Source: Candidatus Methanophagales archaeon (GTDB lineage Archaea > Halobacteriota > Syntropharchaeia > Alkanophagales > Methanospirareceae). From it: a stretch of 13,694 nucleotides of DNA. A model generated the notes under the pieces. It did not search any database. It saw only the letters and a list, made by a program, of their open reading frames with translations, and was not told the origin of the DNA. This document shows, one piece after another, positions 6,534 to 13,181 of this stretch. A program made the position numbers and the translations under genes. The stretch's first letter is position 1. Each line of letters starts with the position of its first letter. The stretch spans positions 1 through 13,694 of the forward strand of contig JAGLZV010000163.1 in assembly GCA_023131215.1 (NCBI GenBank), read 5' to 3'.

Positions 6534-7289
6534 TTATACCTTCCTATAAGCCCTCAAATACCCCCTACAAAACCTGTCTCTTCCAATAACAGCTTCACAT
6601 GCCCTTATCATCTCAATTATAGCCTCATCCAAAGGATTTAAAATCATGGAATCTGAGTATCTAAAAGCCAAAGCGAGAAAAGCCACCTCTACATTTGATG
6701 GACAAGGCAGACCATAAGAGATATTTGTTAATCCTGAGGTGGTTTTCACGCTCATACTTTTCAAAATCTCCAGTGTTTTCAACGTTGTCATTCCGTTCTT
6801 TTCGTTTATCGAGATTGGCATAACCAGAGGATCAAAATAAACATCCTCGATCCCTTTTTCCACACACCTTTCCAAAACCTTTTTGCATACCTTAGCCCGT
6901 TCTTCAGCAGTAGCAGGAATCCCTCGTTCATCCATACACAGTGCTATGCAACTCGCATTATAATCTTTTATTAGCTGAAGGAACTCTGAAAGCCTTTTTT
7001 CTTCTCCACTTATCGAATTAATCATCACTTCTCCCCTACATGCTGATAAAGCAGACTCAAGAATATCCACATCGGTAGTATCTATACATAGTTCGGCATC
7101 CGCATCGACAGCATCTACAATTTCTATAAGCCATAGCATATCAGATTTCTCTTCAGCAAATAAATCCAGGTAATCACATTTTTTCGCTTGTCTCTTCGCT
7201 AAATTGTGTATATATGCGTCATCCCTCCGCTTTATTGCTCTTTTTACTTCCCCTATCCTTGAATTTATCCTATCTCCTATTAAAATCAT
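6534..7289 (-). CDS. Methyltetrahydropterin:corrinoid methyltransferase (MeTr/MtgA-type, pterin-binding)
   Basis: A 251-residue TIM-barrel protein of the pterin-binding family (dihydropteroate synthase fold, MeTr/AcsE/MtgA group). It moves a methyl group between a corrinoid protein and tetrahydrofolate or tetrahydromethanopterin. Family landmarks in order: GDRIN (5-9), Asp70 in ELCIDTTD, MDERGIPATAEER (119-131), Asp153 in DPLVMPIS and Asn189 in LTNISYGLP. These three residues match the pterin-binding Asp75, Asp160 and Asn199 of the Moorella enzyme. I start it at ATG 7289; a GTG at 7295, two codons upstream, is the alternative. The gap to the RACo-type gene is seven bases. Within this operon it is the expected second methyltransferase, taking the methyl from the corrinoid into central C1 metabolism. 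Which pterin is used cannot be told. Confidence 0.88.
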   Translation of the reverse strand: MILIGDRINSRIGEVKRAIKRRDDAYIHNLAKRQAKKCDYLDLFAEEKSDMLWLIEIVDAVDADAELCIDTTDVDILESALSACRGEVMINSISGEEKRLSEFLQLIKDYNASCIALCMDERGIPATAEERAKVCKKVLERCVEKGIEDVYFDPLVMPISINEKNGMTTLKTLEILKSMSVKTTSGLTNISYGLPCPSNVEVAFLALAFRYSDSMILNPLDEAIIEMIRACEAVIGRDRFCRGYLRAYRKV

Positions 7290-7296
7290 TTTCACT

Positions 7297-8670
7297 TCAA
7301 AACCCCAAATTCTTCATGAACTCCTCATTAAAAGAGGGATGTGATGCGAGGTCTATCCATTTTGACTCCATTGCTATAAGTTCAGTCTCTCTTTTTTTAC
7401 CAAACAAAGCAAGATTTATCCCTTCTATCACTGCATCCTTTTTAAATATCACATCTTGTATTCCAATTGCAGAAAGACTCTCTGCACTTGCCTCGCCAAA
7501 AGAACCTGTAACGATTGTCTTTTTCCAATCTCCCAAATCCAATTCCTTTCCGAGTATTTTCATGCCTGTTGAAATTGCGGACTTTGCAAGCTGCACTTTT
7601 CTCACATCTTTCTGAGTTATGTAAAACCTGTCATGAATATGAAATGCTCTCGATTTCATCCTTCCACTTTTATCCATTATTCCGATTTCAAGCATTTCTG
7701 CAATCGAATCAATTATTCCAGAGCCGCATATCCCCTTCGCTTTCCCTTTCCCTTTCTTTCCTCCTTTTATCTTCACTTTCACCTCTCCTTCTTCATTTAA
7801 CCGAACCCGCTCTATTGCACCATCCACCGCAGGCATTCCACATTTTATACCAACACCCTCAAATGCAGGACCTGCTGCGGTAGAAGTTGTTACTATCTTT
7901 TCTCTTGACCCCAATACAATCTCTCCATTCGTTCCCAGGTCTATTCCCATCTTCAATTCATCACTTTTATGTATCCCTGTTGACTGTATCATTGCAACTG
8001 TATCTCCTCCAACCCATCCGCTTATCAGCGGGAATAAGTACACCTCGCACCCTCCATTTGCATCTATTCCAACTTCACGAGAATTCATTTGCACAGCGCG
8101 CTTGAATTCCGGTTCATAAGGATATTCTCCTATTCCGGAAGGTGATATTCCAAGCACAATATGTTCCATGCAGGGATTTCCAGCTATTCCTATCTCTTCT
8201 ACATTCTTTAAATGCATCCCTCCTATCAACTCATTCATCTTTTTTAAAAGCTTTGAGTGCATCCTGCCGAGCAAATTCGCATCTTTATTTATTGCTTCTA
8301 TTCTCGACGCCACATCCCTCCCATATACTACCTGTGGATTTATAGCAACTTTGGAGGCTACTTTTTCCCCTGACTCATCGAAAAAAGCTGCTGTTACTGT
8401 GGTTGTCCCGATATCGAAAGCTATCTTTGTTGCTTCCGAGATGTTCTCACCTGCCTCTTTCTCTTCGCTTAAATTTACAATCACATCCTCACGTAATTCA
8501 AATTCACAGCCCCGCTTGTATTCTCCTCCTATCTCGAATAATCCCCAGCAACTGTTACACCTATCTCCTTTGCAATTCAAAAAGCCTGCTTTTATCGCTG
8601 CTTCTCTAAGCGTAACGCCCTCTTCCACATAAACACTTTCGCCATCCGGAAGGAAAGTTACTCTTATCAT
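7297..8670 (-). CDS. RACo-type reductive activator of corrinoid protein (ferredoxin + ASKHA ATPase)
   Basis: A 457-residue protein that uses ATP and a low-potential electron to reduce inactive Co(II) corrinoid back to Co(I). The N-terminal domain (1-70) is a 2Fe-2S ferredoxin type with Cys33, Cys38, Cys41 and Cys55; the first spacing (C-x4-C) is one shorter than usual. The ASKHA ATPase-like (DUF4445) part follows: phosphate loop FDIGTTTVTAAF (85-96), GNPCMEH (164-170), second phosphate loop GIDLGTNGEIVL (242-253), then TAAGPAFEG and a late GSFGEA. Characterised RACo is about 630 residues with a middle domain; here only about 27 residues separate the two domains. A basic Lys/Gly-rich loop lies near residues 300-315. 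Its ATG overlaps the SAM methyltransferase stop by four bases, so the two are probably translationally coupled. Confidence 0.92.
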   Translation of the reverse strand: MIRVTFLPDGESVYVEEGVTLREAAIKAGFLNCKGDRCNSCWGLFEIGGEYKRGCEFELREDVIVNLSEEKEAGENISEATKIAFDIGTTTVTAAFFDESGEKVASKVAINPQVVYGRDVASRIEAINKDANLLGRMHSKLLKKMNELIGGMHLKNVEEIGIAGNPCMEHIVLGISPSGIGEYPYEPEFKRAVQMNSREVGIDANGGCEVYLFPLISGWVGGDTVAMIQSTGIHKSDELKMGIDLGTNGEIVLGSREKIVTTSTAAGPAFEGVGIKCGMPAVDGAIERVRLNEEGEVKVKIKGGKKGKGKAKGICGSGIIDSIAEMLEIGIMDKSGRMKSRAFHIHDRFYITQKDVRKVQLAKSAISTGMKILGKELDLGDWKKTIVTGSFGEASAESLSAIGIQDVIFKKDAVIEGINLALFGKKRETELIAMESKWIDLASHPSFNEEFMKNLGF

Positions 8671-9752
8671 TTTATACTGAGAATTGCGAGAAGTCCATGA
8701 GCGGCACCCATTCCACGCTGCATCCTCATTTCCAGGTTTCGGAGCGCATATCCAAGCTGAGGTTCTACCACGTTCTCACGATAATTGCTATTGTCCATCC
8801 ATATATCGCTCTCGACCATCTTATCGAGCTTCTCCATCTCCGGATTTTGAATTTCTGCATCGCAGTCTTCTTCTAAGTCCATCGTACACGCTACCAAAGA
8901 ATTCCAATGTGCTGAAAAATCTTCAAAAAAACTGTTTAACTCCGAGAATCCCACCCTTGGATGATAATCAATAAGAAGATTCTCGAAGTTTGTGCGAACC
9001 CCGGGCTCGAAAAGGGAATTCACTGCCGAACGAACGGGCTTGCAATGTCTATTGTATTCAGCAGTATCTATATGTCTTCCAACGAAAGCCGACCTGTCAA
9101 ATATCCTTTCTATTTTTAGCCTGCTACTTGCTTCTCTTACTAGCTTTAAAATATTCTCTGGTGTCATTAACCTAAGTGGAAAACTCTCTTCTCCGCTTCC
9201 AGGTAAATAAGAAATCCTGTAATCCATCCATTCCTCACCCCACAAATTCTGCCATTCATAAGAGTATGCACCCAACCAATCGCAGAGCACGAAGCAACCA
9301 TCGCTACAATCCGCTATATCTCCTAAAAGAAGAATATTCTGCTCATCGTCATTATGAGATAACGTCCCGTAAGAAGTGAAATAAAAGTCATAATCTTCCT
9401 TTAAAGGCAGTCCGCTACTGAAATCCGCTACCTCAAACGACGTATTTTTCTTATCCTTATAAATCCTCCTCGCCTCTTCGATGAAATTCTCGTTTATATC
9501 GAAGCCCTTATAATCCATGTTATCAGAAAGGTTTGCAAGTAACTCATAGCCATCTCCATACCCGCATCCAATGTCAAAAACTTTTATCCTTCCCTTTTTC
9601 CTCTCTATCGCCTCTATGTATGGTCTTATAAAGGTTCTTATTATCTCATCTTCCCAGAAAGTGCGCACCCCATCGTATTTTCCTATGAGACCACTTCTTC
9701 TTTTATAATAACCACTGCTTATAGCTTTGTCATAAGCTCTTTTAATACCCAT
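8667..9752 (-). CDS. Class I SAM-dependent methyltransferase of unknown substrate
   Basis: A 361-residue protein with a Rossmann-type SAM-binding core: motif I VFDIGCGYGDG (58-68), acidic Asp85 in KGFDINENF, and motif II around Asp110 (VADFSS). Downstream of the core is a long Trp-, Tyr- and acid-rich region (about 160-361) that I do not recognise, including a WQNLWGEEWMDYRISYLPG segment and a C-terminal helix-like MRMQRGMGAAHGLLA. I place the start at ATG 9752, one base after the corrinoid gene's stop and with GGTGA about nine bases upstream; a longer reading from 9809 would overlap the corrinoid gene by 56 bases. Position between the corrinoid protein and its activator implies a role in the same pathway. 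SAM methyltransferases are not standard parts of corrinoid demethylation systems, so the role is open: methylating the substrate, a product, or the corrinoid itself. Confidence 0.85.
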   Translation of the reverse strand: MGIKRAYDKAISSGYYKRRSGLIGKYDGVRTFWEDEIIRTFIRPYIEAIERKKGRIKVFDIGCGYGDGYELLANLSDNMDYKGFDINENFIEEARRIYKDKKNTSFEVADFSSGLPLKEDYDFYFTSYGTLSHNDDEQNILLLGDIADCSDGCFVLCDWLGAYSYEWQNLWGEEWMDYRISYLPGSGEESFPLRLMTPENILKLVREASSRLKIERIFDRSAFVGRHIDTAEYNRHCKPVRSAVNSLFEPGVRTNFENLLIDYHPRVGFSELNSFFEDFSAHWNSLVACTMDLEEDCDAEIQNPEMEKLDKMVESDIWMDNSNYRENVVEPQLGYALRNLEMRMQRGMGAAHGLLAILSIK

Positions 9753-9753
9753 T

Positions 9754-10422
9754 TCAATCACCTTTCGCAACTTCCACAGCCTCAAATGCGTCCTTGCAAT
9801 AAATTGCACCTATTTGCTCTGCATATTCCGCAGATACTGCAGCACCTCCTGCTAAAACCTTTACAGCCACGCCTTCTGCTCTCAATTTATCAACTACCTC
9901 ACCCATCCTTCTCATCGTGGTTGTAAGCAAAGCAGAAAGACCGACAAATTTTGCCCTCTCTTCTTTTACCGTTTCCACTATTTTTTCCGCGGAAACGTTC
10001 GTACCAAGGTCTATAACGTTGAACCCTGCTCCTTTTAGTAAAAGAGCCACTATATTTTTGCCTATGTCGTGCAAATCCCCTTCTACAGTTGCTATTACAA
10101 TTTTATCCATGCTTTCTCCAGTTGATGAAAGATAAGGCTCAAGAACTTTCATCCCTGCCGAAACTGCCTCCGCAGATGCCATCATATCTGGAATGAAAAA
10201 CTCACCAGTCTCATACCGCTTACCCACTACCTCCATTGCTTCGTTGATGTAATCTATTATTTCCTTCGGCTTCACTCCCCCCTTCAATACTTCTTCTACA
10301 AGCTCCTCTACTCCTGGTTCTCCGATACTACCGCCTTCAAAGTCCTCGTCTTCCTTATTCCTCCTCCCTTTTACCACATTCTCTTTTATGCGCTCGATTG
10401 TCTCTTTGGAAATTTTAATCAC
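9754..10422 (-). CDS. Corrinoid (methyl-carrier) protein, MttC/MtgC type
   Basis: A 222-residue cobalamin-binding protein that carries the methyl group between the two methyltransferases. It has the usual helical cap domain (about 38-100, with YETGEFFIPDMMASAEA) and then the Rossmann-like B12 domain (106-222). That domain shows D116-x-H118-x2-G121 in EGDLHDIGKN, His118 being the lower cobalt ligand, and also GLSALLTTTM and a GGAAVS motif. A charged stretch at 19-37 (RR, then EDED and a Gly-rich turn) lengthens the first helix hairpin compared with typical MtxC proteins. The start is a GTG at 10422, supported by GAGG inside the end of the MttB gene; there is no suitable ATG nearby. It follows the MttB-like gene after four bases and precedes the SAM methyltransferase after one base. 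Confidence 0.94.
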   Translation of the reverse strand: MIKISKETIERIKENVVKGRRNKEDEDFEGGSIGEPGVEELVEEVLKGGVKPKEIIDYINEAMEVVGKRYETGEFFIPDMMASAEAVSAGMKVLEPYLSSTGESMDKIVIATVEGDLHDIGKNIVALLLKGAGFNVIDLGTNVSAEKIVETVKEERAKFVGLSALLTTTMRRMGEVVDKLRAEGVAVKVLAGGAAVSAEYAEQIGAIYCKDAFEAVEVAKGD

Positions 10423-10426
10423 CGCC

Positions 10427-11911
10427 TCATTTTATCCTTTCCAAAACATCAAATTCTTGAAATATCTCTTTCTTTACATCCTCTTGGATCTCATCTATCG
10501 GGGCGGAGAGCAATTCCTCCTTCCTCTCTCTTGCCTTTATCAATGTCTCATTCGCATCTCCATCAAAGGGATAGAATGGGATAACTTCGCCACCACGCAA
10601 ATATTTGCGTGCATACCGAGTGAACATCTTGTGAGATGTGCTCATCACTTCTCTTATCTCTTTCAAGCTATCCTCAATCTCCTCCTCTATCCTTTGCTCC
10701 TTTAGAATAGACTTGATCATCCCAATATGGAGATCATCCAATATAGCCTGCTCAGGACTGAAAGTGTTAGTTCCTTCAAGTAATCCAAATGCATAATGGA
10801 TGTATTGTGCACCACTGAGTGCGATAAATAGATGAGATAATAGCTTATTCACCGAAGCCTCTATCCCCGGGAACTTAGAATCTCCTACACCTGCAGTCGA
10901 GTAGCATGGTATCTCATAGAAACGAGCCATTTGAACGCCACCCATGTTATACAGGTTTGTTTCCGGCGCACCATACATATTATCCAGGTTATCCATCCTT
11001 ACACGCAAAGGAACACTTCCATATAGCACCGGCGTGTGCTTACGCACCAACTGGGCAAGTGTTATTCCCGCCAAAATCTCTGCATTCAACTGTGCAAGCA
11101 TTCCTGCTTCTTGTAGAGGAGCGGTGGAACCTCCTTGCGGCGAAGTTGATACCGATACAGGATACCCGCGCTTTGCTATCTCTATTAGGTTCTGTGTGGT
11201 ATCTTCAACGAGCTGTAAAGGACTTTTCGTCACACACGTGATAAAAGAGATTAGTGGCTCTTTACTTCCACGACCTCCTGAAATAATCTCAGCCATCCTT
11301 ATCACATCGTCTAACTTCTCTACATTCGTCAAACCCGCCATAACATGCTTCTTCATGTTGTTCAACGAGGCATAGAACTTGTTGATGTCTTTGTTATCCT
11401 CTGTAATCTCTTCATCCTGTATATTCACCGTGCGGATAAAGAAATCAACGTTCTGTAAGTGCTCACACAGGTGTGCTGCCTGACAAAGGTCTTGAACAGT
11501 TCCTCTCCTTCGATAAAAAACAGGAAAGCTCTTTTTAATACCGCTTTCCTCGCTTACAAAATCTTCCATATTTATATCCAAAATTATGTTTGACTCTGAG
11601 CCGGTGCCAAATCTCACCCGTGGCTCTTTACCGTCCAGAATTAAACTATCCTCTTTATCTCTTGCACTCAATTTTACCGCCGAAGGCGCCTTTTTCACAC
11701 TTTCCTCTACAAGCCTTTCTGGAATACTTACTCGCCAATAACCATTATGCGAAGAGACCTCCGCTCCATTATCCTCGAATATCTCTGCCGCTTCCCTGTT
11801 ATACGATATTATTCCTGGGTCGCTTAAAATGGAAAGGGAAGCCTCGTGTATCTTCTCTATCTGCTCTTTCTCCAATCTCTCATACGGCTTTACCAGAACT
11901 CCTTCTCTCAT
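10427..11911 (-). CDS. MttB-superfamily corrinoid methyltransferase without pyrrolysine
   Basis: A 494-residue TIM-barrel protein of the trimethylamine methyltransferase (MttB) superfamily. Family marks include an N-terminal IHEASLSILSDPGI helix, VSIPERLVEESV, a central GGSTAPLQEAGMLAQLNAEILAG (260-282), YGAPETNLYNMGGVQMARFYEIP (313-335), AGVGDSKFPG, and a C-terminal YARKYLRGGE. The reading frame is continuous at the family's normal length with no in-frame amber codon, so it belongs to the non-pyrrolysine branch. Characterised members of that branch (MtgB, MtpB, MtcB, MtyB) demethylate quaternary amines such as glycine betaine, proline betaine, carnitine and gamma-butyrobetaine. It would transfer a methyl group from the substrate to the adjacent corrinoid protein. 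It follows the PaaX-type gene after five bases with GGAATAGG before the ATG. The actual substrate is unknown, and non-amine substrates cannot be excluded. Confidence 0.93.
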   Translation of the reverse strand: MREGVLVKPYERLEKEQIEKIHEASLSILSDPGIISYNREAAEIFEDNGAEVSSHNGYWRVSIPERLVEESVKKAPSAVKLSARDKEDSLILDGKEPRVRFGTGSESNIILDINMEDFVSEESGIKKSFPVFYRRRGTVQDLCQAAHLCEHLQNVDFFIRTVNIQDEEITEDNKDINKFYASLNNMKKHVMAGLTNVEKLDDVIRMAEIISGGRGSKEPLISFITCVTKSPLQLVEDTTQNLIEIAKRGYPVSVSTSPQGGSTAPLQEAGMLAQLNAEILAGITLAQLVRKHTPVLYGSVPLRVRMDNLDNMYGAPETNLYNMGGVQMARFYEIPCYSTAGVGDSKFPGIEASVNKLLSHLFIALSGAQYIHYAFGLLEGTNTFSPEQAILDDLHIGMIKSILKEQRIEEEIEDSLKEIREVMSTSHKMFTRYARKYLRGGEVIPFYPFDGDANETLIKARERKEELLSAPIDEIQEDVKKEIFQEFDVLERIK

Positions 11912-11916
11912 TTTTC

Positions 11917-12687
11917 CTATTCCACACTCTCCAAAAATTGTAGATATTCATCGCATATTCGCTCTGTCGCAAATCCTATCCAATCATCCGGGAGAAGCTC
12001 CCGTGGAAGATGAGGGTCAACAGAAATAATGCGGGAAAAAGAATCATTCAATTCAACACCTTTCAAGAATGCATAGCTTGGGTCTATGCTATCCCCTTCT
12101 GCCACTTTCTTTTTTAATTCTCCCAACTCAGGCTCGTAAATCGAGATAAATTTCTTGTATTTCCTCTCCAACCACTTAAGGTCCCATATTTTTGGTACTA
12201 AATCCTTTATATTCTTGTCACCTTCGTATTCAGCGGAAAAGAACTCCACATAATCTTCAATTCCGTATTCCTTTACCGTCTCTTTTATTTCTTCTCCCAT
12301 GTCGTAAGGGGAGATCATAACAGAGGTATGAAGGGTTCCATAACCAAGAAAAAGAAGCTTCTTTCTCAAAACATCCCTGCTGTACCTGAATTTCTCAGGT
12401 ATGTCAAAGGTTACGATATGCCACTGACCATCCCAGTTCCTCTCACGCATGAGCAGCTTATATTTTTTAAATATGATTGTATCCTTTCCGAGGTCAGTGA
12501 GGGAATAAAACGCCTTTTTATTACTCTTTCTGCTTTCTACAAATTCTTCTTTCTTTAATCTCGATAGAGAAGTCCTTACTGACGCTTCTGACTCTTTAAA
12601 GCTTCTAAGTACTCTTATTAGCTTTTCTACCGGTACTTCCCCCTCCCTTAACAAAAGACACAGGATCGCTTTTTCTACTGATACCAT
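11917..12687 (-). CDS. PaaX-family transcriptional regulator
   Basis: A 256-residue DNA-binding regulator with all three parts of the PaaX architecture: an N-terminal winged helix-turn-helix (about 1-70, with SEASVRTSLSRLKKEEFVE as the probable recognition region), a central ferredoxin-like domain (WHIVTFDIPEKFRYSRDVLRKK..., 89-128), and a C-terminal domain with the DPHLPRELLPDDWIG signature (224-238). Bacterial PaaX represses phenylacetate genes and is released by phenylacetyl-CoA. No phenylacetate genes are present here, so the ligand must be inferred from the corrinoid operon it heads. ATG 12687 is chosen over an in-frame TTG two codons upstream because a TATA box sits about 24 bases before it, giving a leaderless message. 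As first gene of the operon it probably regulates itself. Confidence 0.9.
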   Translation of the reverse strand: MVSVEKAILCLLLREGEVPVEKLIRVLRSFKESEASVRTSLSRLKKEEFVESRKSNKKAFYSLTDLGKDTIIFKKYKLLMRERNWDGQWHIVTFDIPEKFRYSRDVLRKKLLFLGYGTLHTSVMISPYDMGEEIKETVKEYGIEDYVEFFSAEYEGDKNIKDLVPKIWDLKWLERKYKKFISIYEPELGELKKKVAEGDSIDPSYAFLKGVELNDSFSRIISVDPHLPRELLPDDWIGFATERICDEYLQFLESVE

Positions 12688-12705
12688 AATCAAATATTGT
12701 ACAGG

Positions 12706-12716
12706 TTATATATAAA
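12706..12716 (-). promoter_or_regulatory. TATA box of the PaaX/MttB operon
   Basis: On the minus strand the sequence TTTATATATAA lies with its centre about 24 bases before the PaaX ATG at 12687, which is the normal archaeal distance from TATA box to transcription start. The message would therefore be leaderless or nearly so. It is the only clear promoter for the seven-gene operon, since later junctions are all very tight. Confidence 0.6.
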
Positions 12717-12740
12717 TAAATTATCGCTCACTAACGTAAT

Positions 12741-12762
12741 GTAATATATAATTTTATATTAC
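12741..12762. promoter_or_regulatory. AT-rich palindrome upstream of the operon promoter (possible operator)
   Basis: GTAATATA (12741-12748) and TATATTAC (12755-12762) form a perfect 8-bp inverted repeat around a 6-base centre. It lies 25-46 bases upstream of the TATA box. Such a symmetric site would suit a dimeric winged-helix regulator such as the adjacent PaaX protein, or could serve as an activator site. It shares its last base with the next palindrome. Confidence 0.4.
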
Positions 12763-12778
12763 TTTGTAGCGTACAAAG
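12762..12778. promoter_or_regulatory. 17-bp palindrome, possible operator or terminator hairpin
   Basis: CTTTGTA (12762-12768) and TACAAAG (12772-12778) are perfect inverted arms around GCG. It lies two bases after the stop codon of the thiamine-binding-family gene (stop 12781-12783, minus strand) and about 46-62 bases upstream of the operon TATA box. It is not followed by a T-run on the minus strand, which speaks against a simple terminator and for a protein-binding site, but both remain possible. Confidence 0.4.
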
Positions 12779-12780
12779 CA

Positions 12781-13083
12781 TTAATGTGAAACAGATGTGA
12801 CTGAGCGCACCTTCTGTTTTATTGACCCTTCTTTATCCCTTCTCTCGTCTATCTTCAAAGTTGTAACCACCCTTATAGCACCTTGCTCGAAAACCGATTC
12901 ATGCACGGATTCGAACGCTTTTAAAATTACAGAGATATCCTCTGCTTCAAATATAGTGCCCATGGCGGTAAGTTCTGTTTTCAATCCCAATTTTTTCAGC
13001 TCATCCACTGCTTTTGCCACGTATTTACTCACACTTGGCGTTTTTGTTCCTATTGGAATGACGGTAATTTCGGCAATTATCAT
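12781..13083 (-). CDS. MTH1187-family (DUF77 / YkoF-like) thiamine-binding-type protein
   Basis: A 100-residue cytosolic protein of the MTH1187/YkoF-like family with a ferredoxin-like fold. Visible marks are the N-terminal strand IIAEITVIPIGT, the SVSKYVAKAVDELKKLGL helix, the LTAMGTIFEAE segment (39-49), a VHESVFEQGAIRVVTTLKIDER hairpin, and a KGS-like tail (KEGSIKQKV). Family members bind thiamine-like ligands or anions; the cellular role is poorly defined. The ATG at 13083 is preferred over one eight codons upstream because the protein alignment starts there and a TATA-like TTTAAATATA lies about 29 bases before it. It is divergent from acetolactate synthase, which uses thiamine diphosphate. 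Confidence 0.88.
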   Translation of the reverse strand: MIIAEITVIPIGTKTPSVSKYVAKAVDELKKLGLKTELTAMGTIFEAEDISVILKAFESVHESVFEQGAIRVVTTLKIDERRDKEGSIKQKVRSVTSVSH

Positions 13084-13107
13084 TTTATTTAAATATCCTG
13101 CAAGCAC

Positions 13108-13140
13108 TATATTTAAATTTAAAGGAGATAACTTATACTA
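13108..13140. promoter_or_regulatory. Divergent promoter region between the MTH1187-type gene and ilvB
   Basis: The 98-base gap holds TATATTTAAA (13108-13117), which read on the minus strand is a TATA box about 29 bases before the MTH1187-type ATG. A second TATA-like stretch, acttatacta (13131-13140), points to the right and would place the ilvB start of transcription near 13162, leaving a leader of about 20 bases with GGGG and AAGAG purine runs before ATG 13182. Confidence 0.45.
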
Positions 13141-13181
13141 TCACAGATACACCATAAAAGGGCATAAGGGGAAAAAGAGAA

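Noticed and set aside
8168..8632. Long plus-strand open frame of 154 codons opposite the RACo-type gene
   Set aside because: It is Ser/Ser-Phe-rich shadow sequence antisense to a well-supported gene, with no ribosome binding site or family motif; the same applies to the other antisense frames in the operon.
9753..9809. Longer SAM methyltransferase starting at 9809
   Set aside because: It would overlap the corrinoid coding sequence by 56 bases and adds a segment (MQFIARTHLRLW...) that is the corrinoid gene read in another frame; ATG 9752 has a GGTGA site just upstream.
10427..11911. Pyrrolysine-containing MttB with an amber codon read through
   Set aside because: The frame is uninterrupted at full family length and ends in TGA; no in-frame TAG occurs, so no pyrrolysine is needed.
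11917..12687. Cas2-like protein (ferredoxin-like central domain)
   Set aside because: PaaX central domains resemble Cas2 in fold, but the winged helix and the C-terminal DPHLPRELLPDDW signature make this a PaaX regulator.
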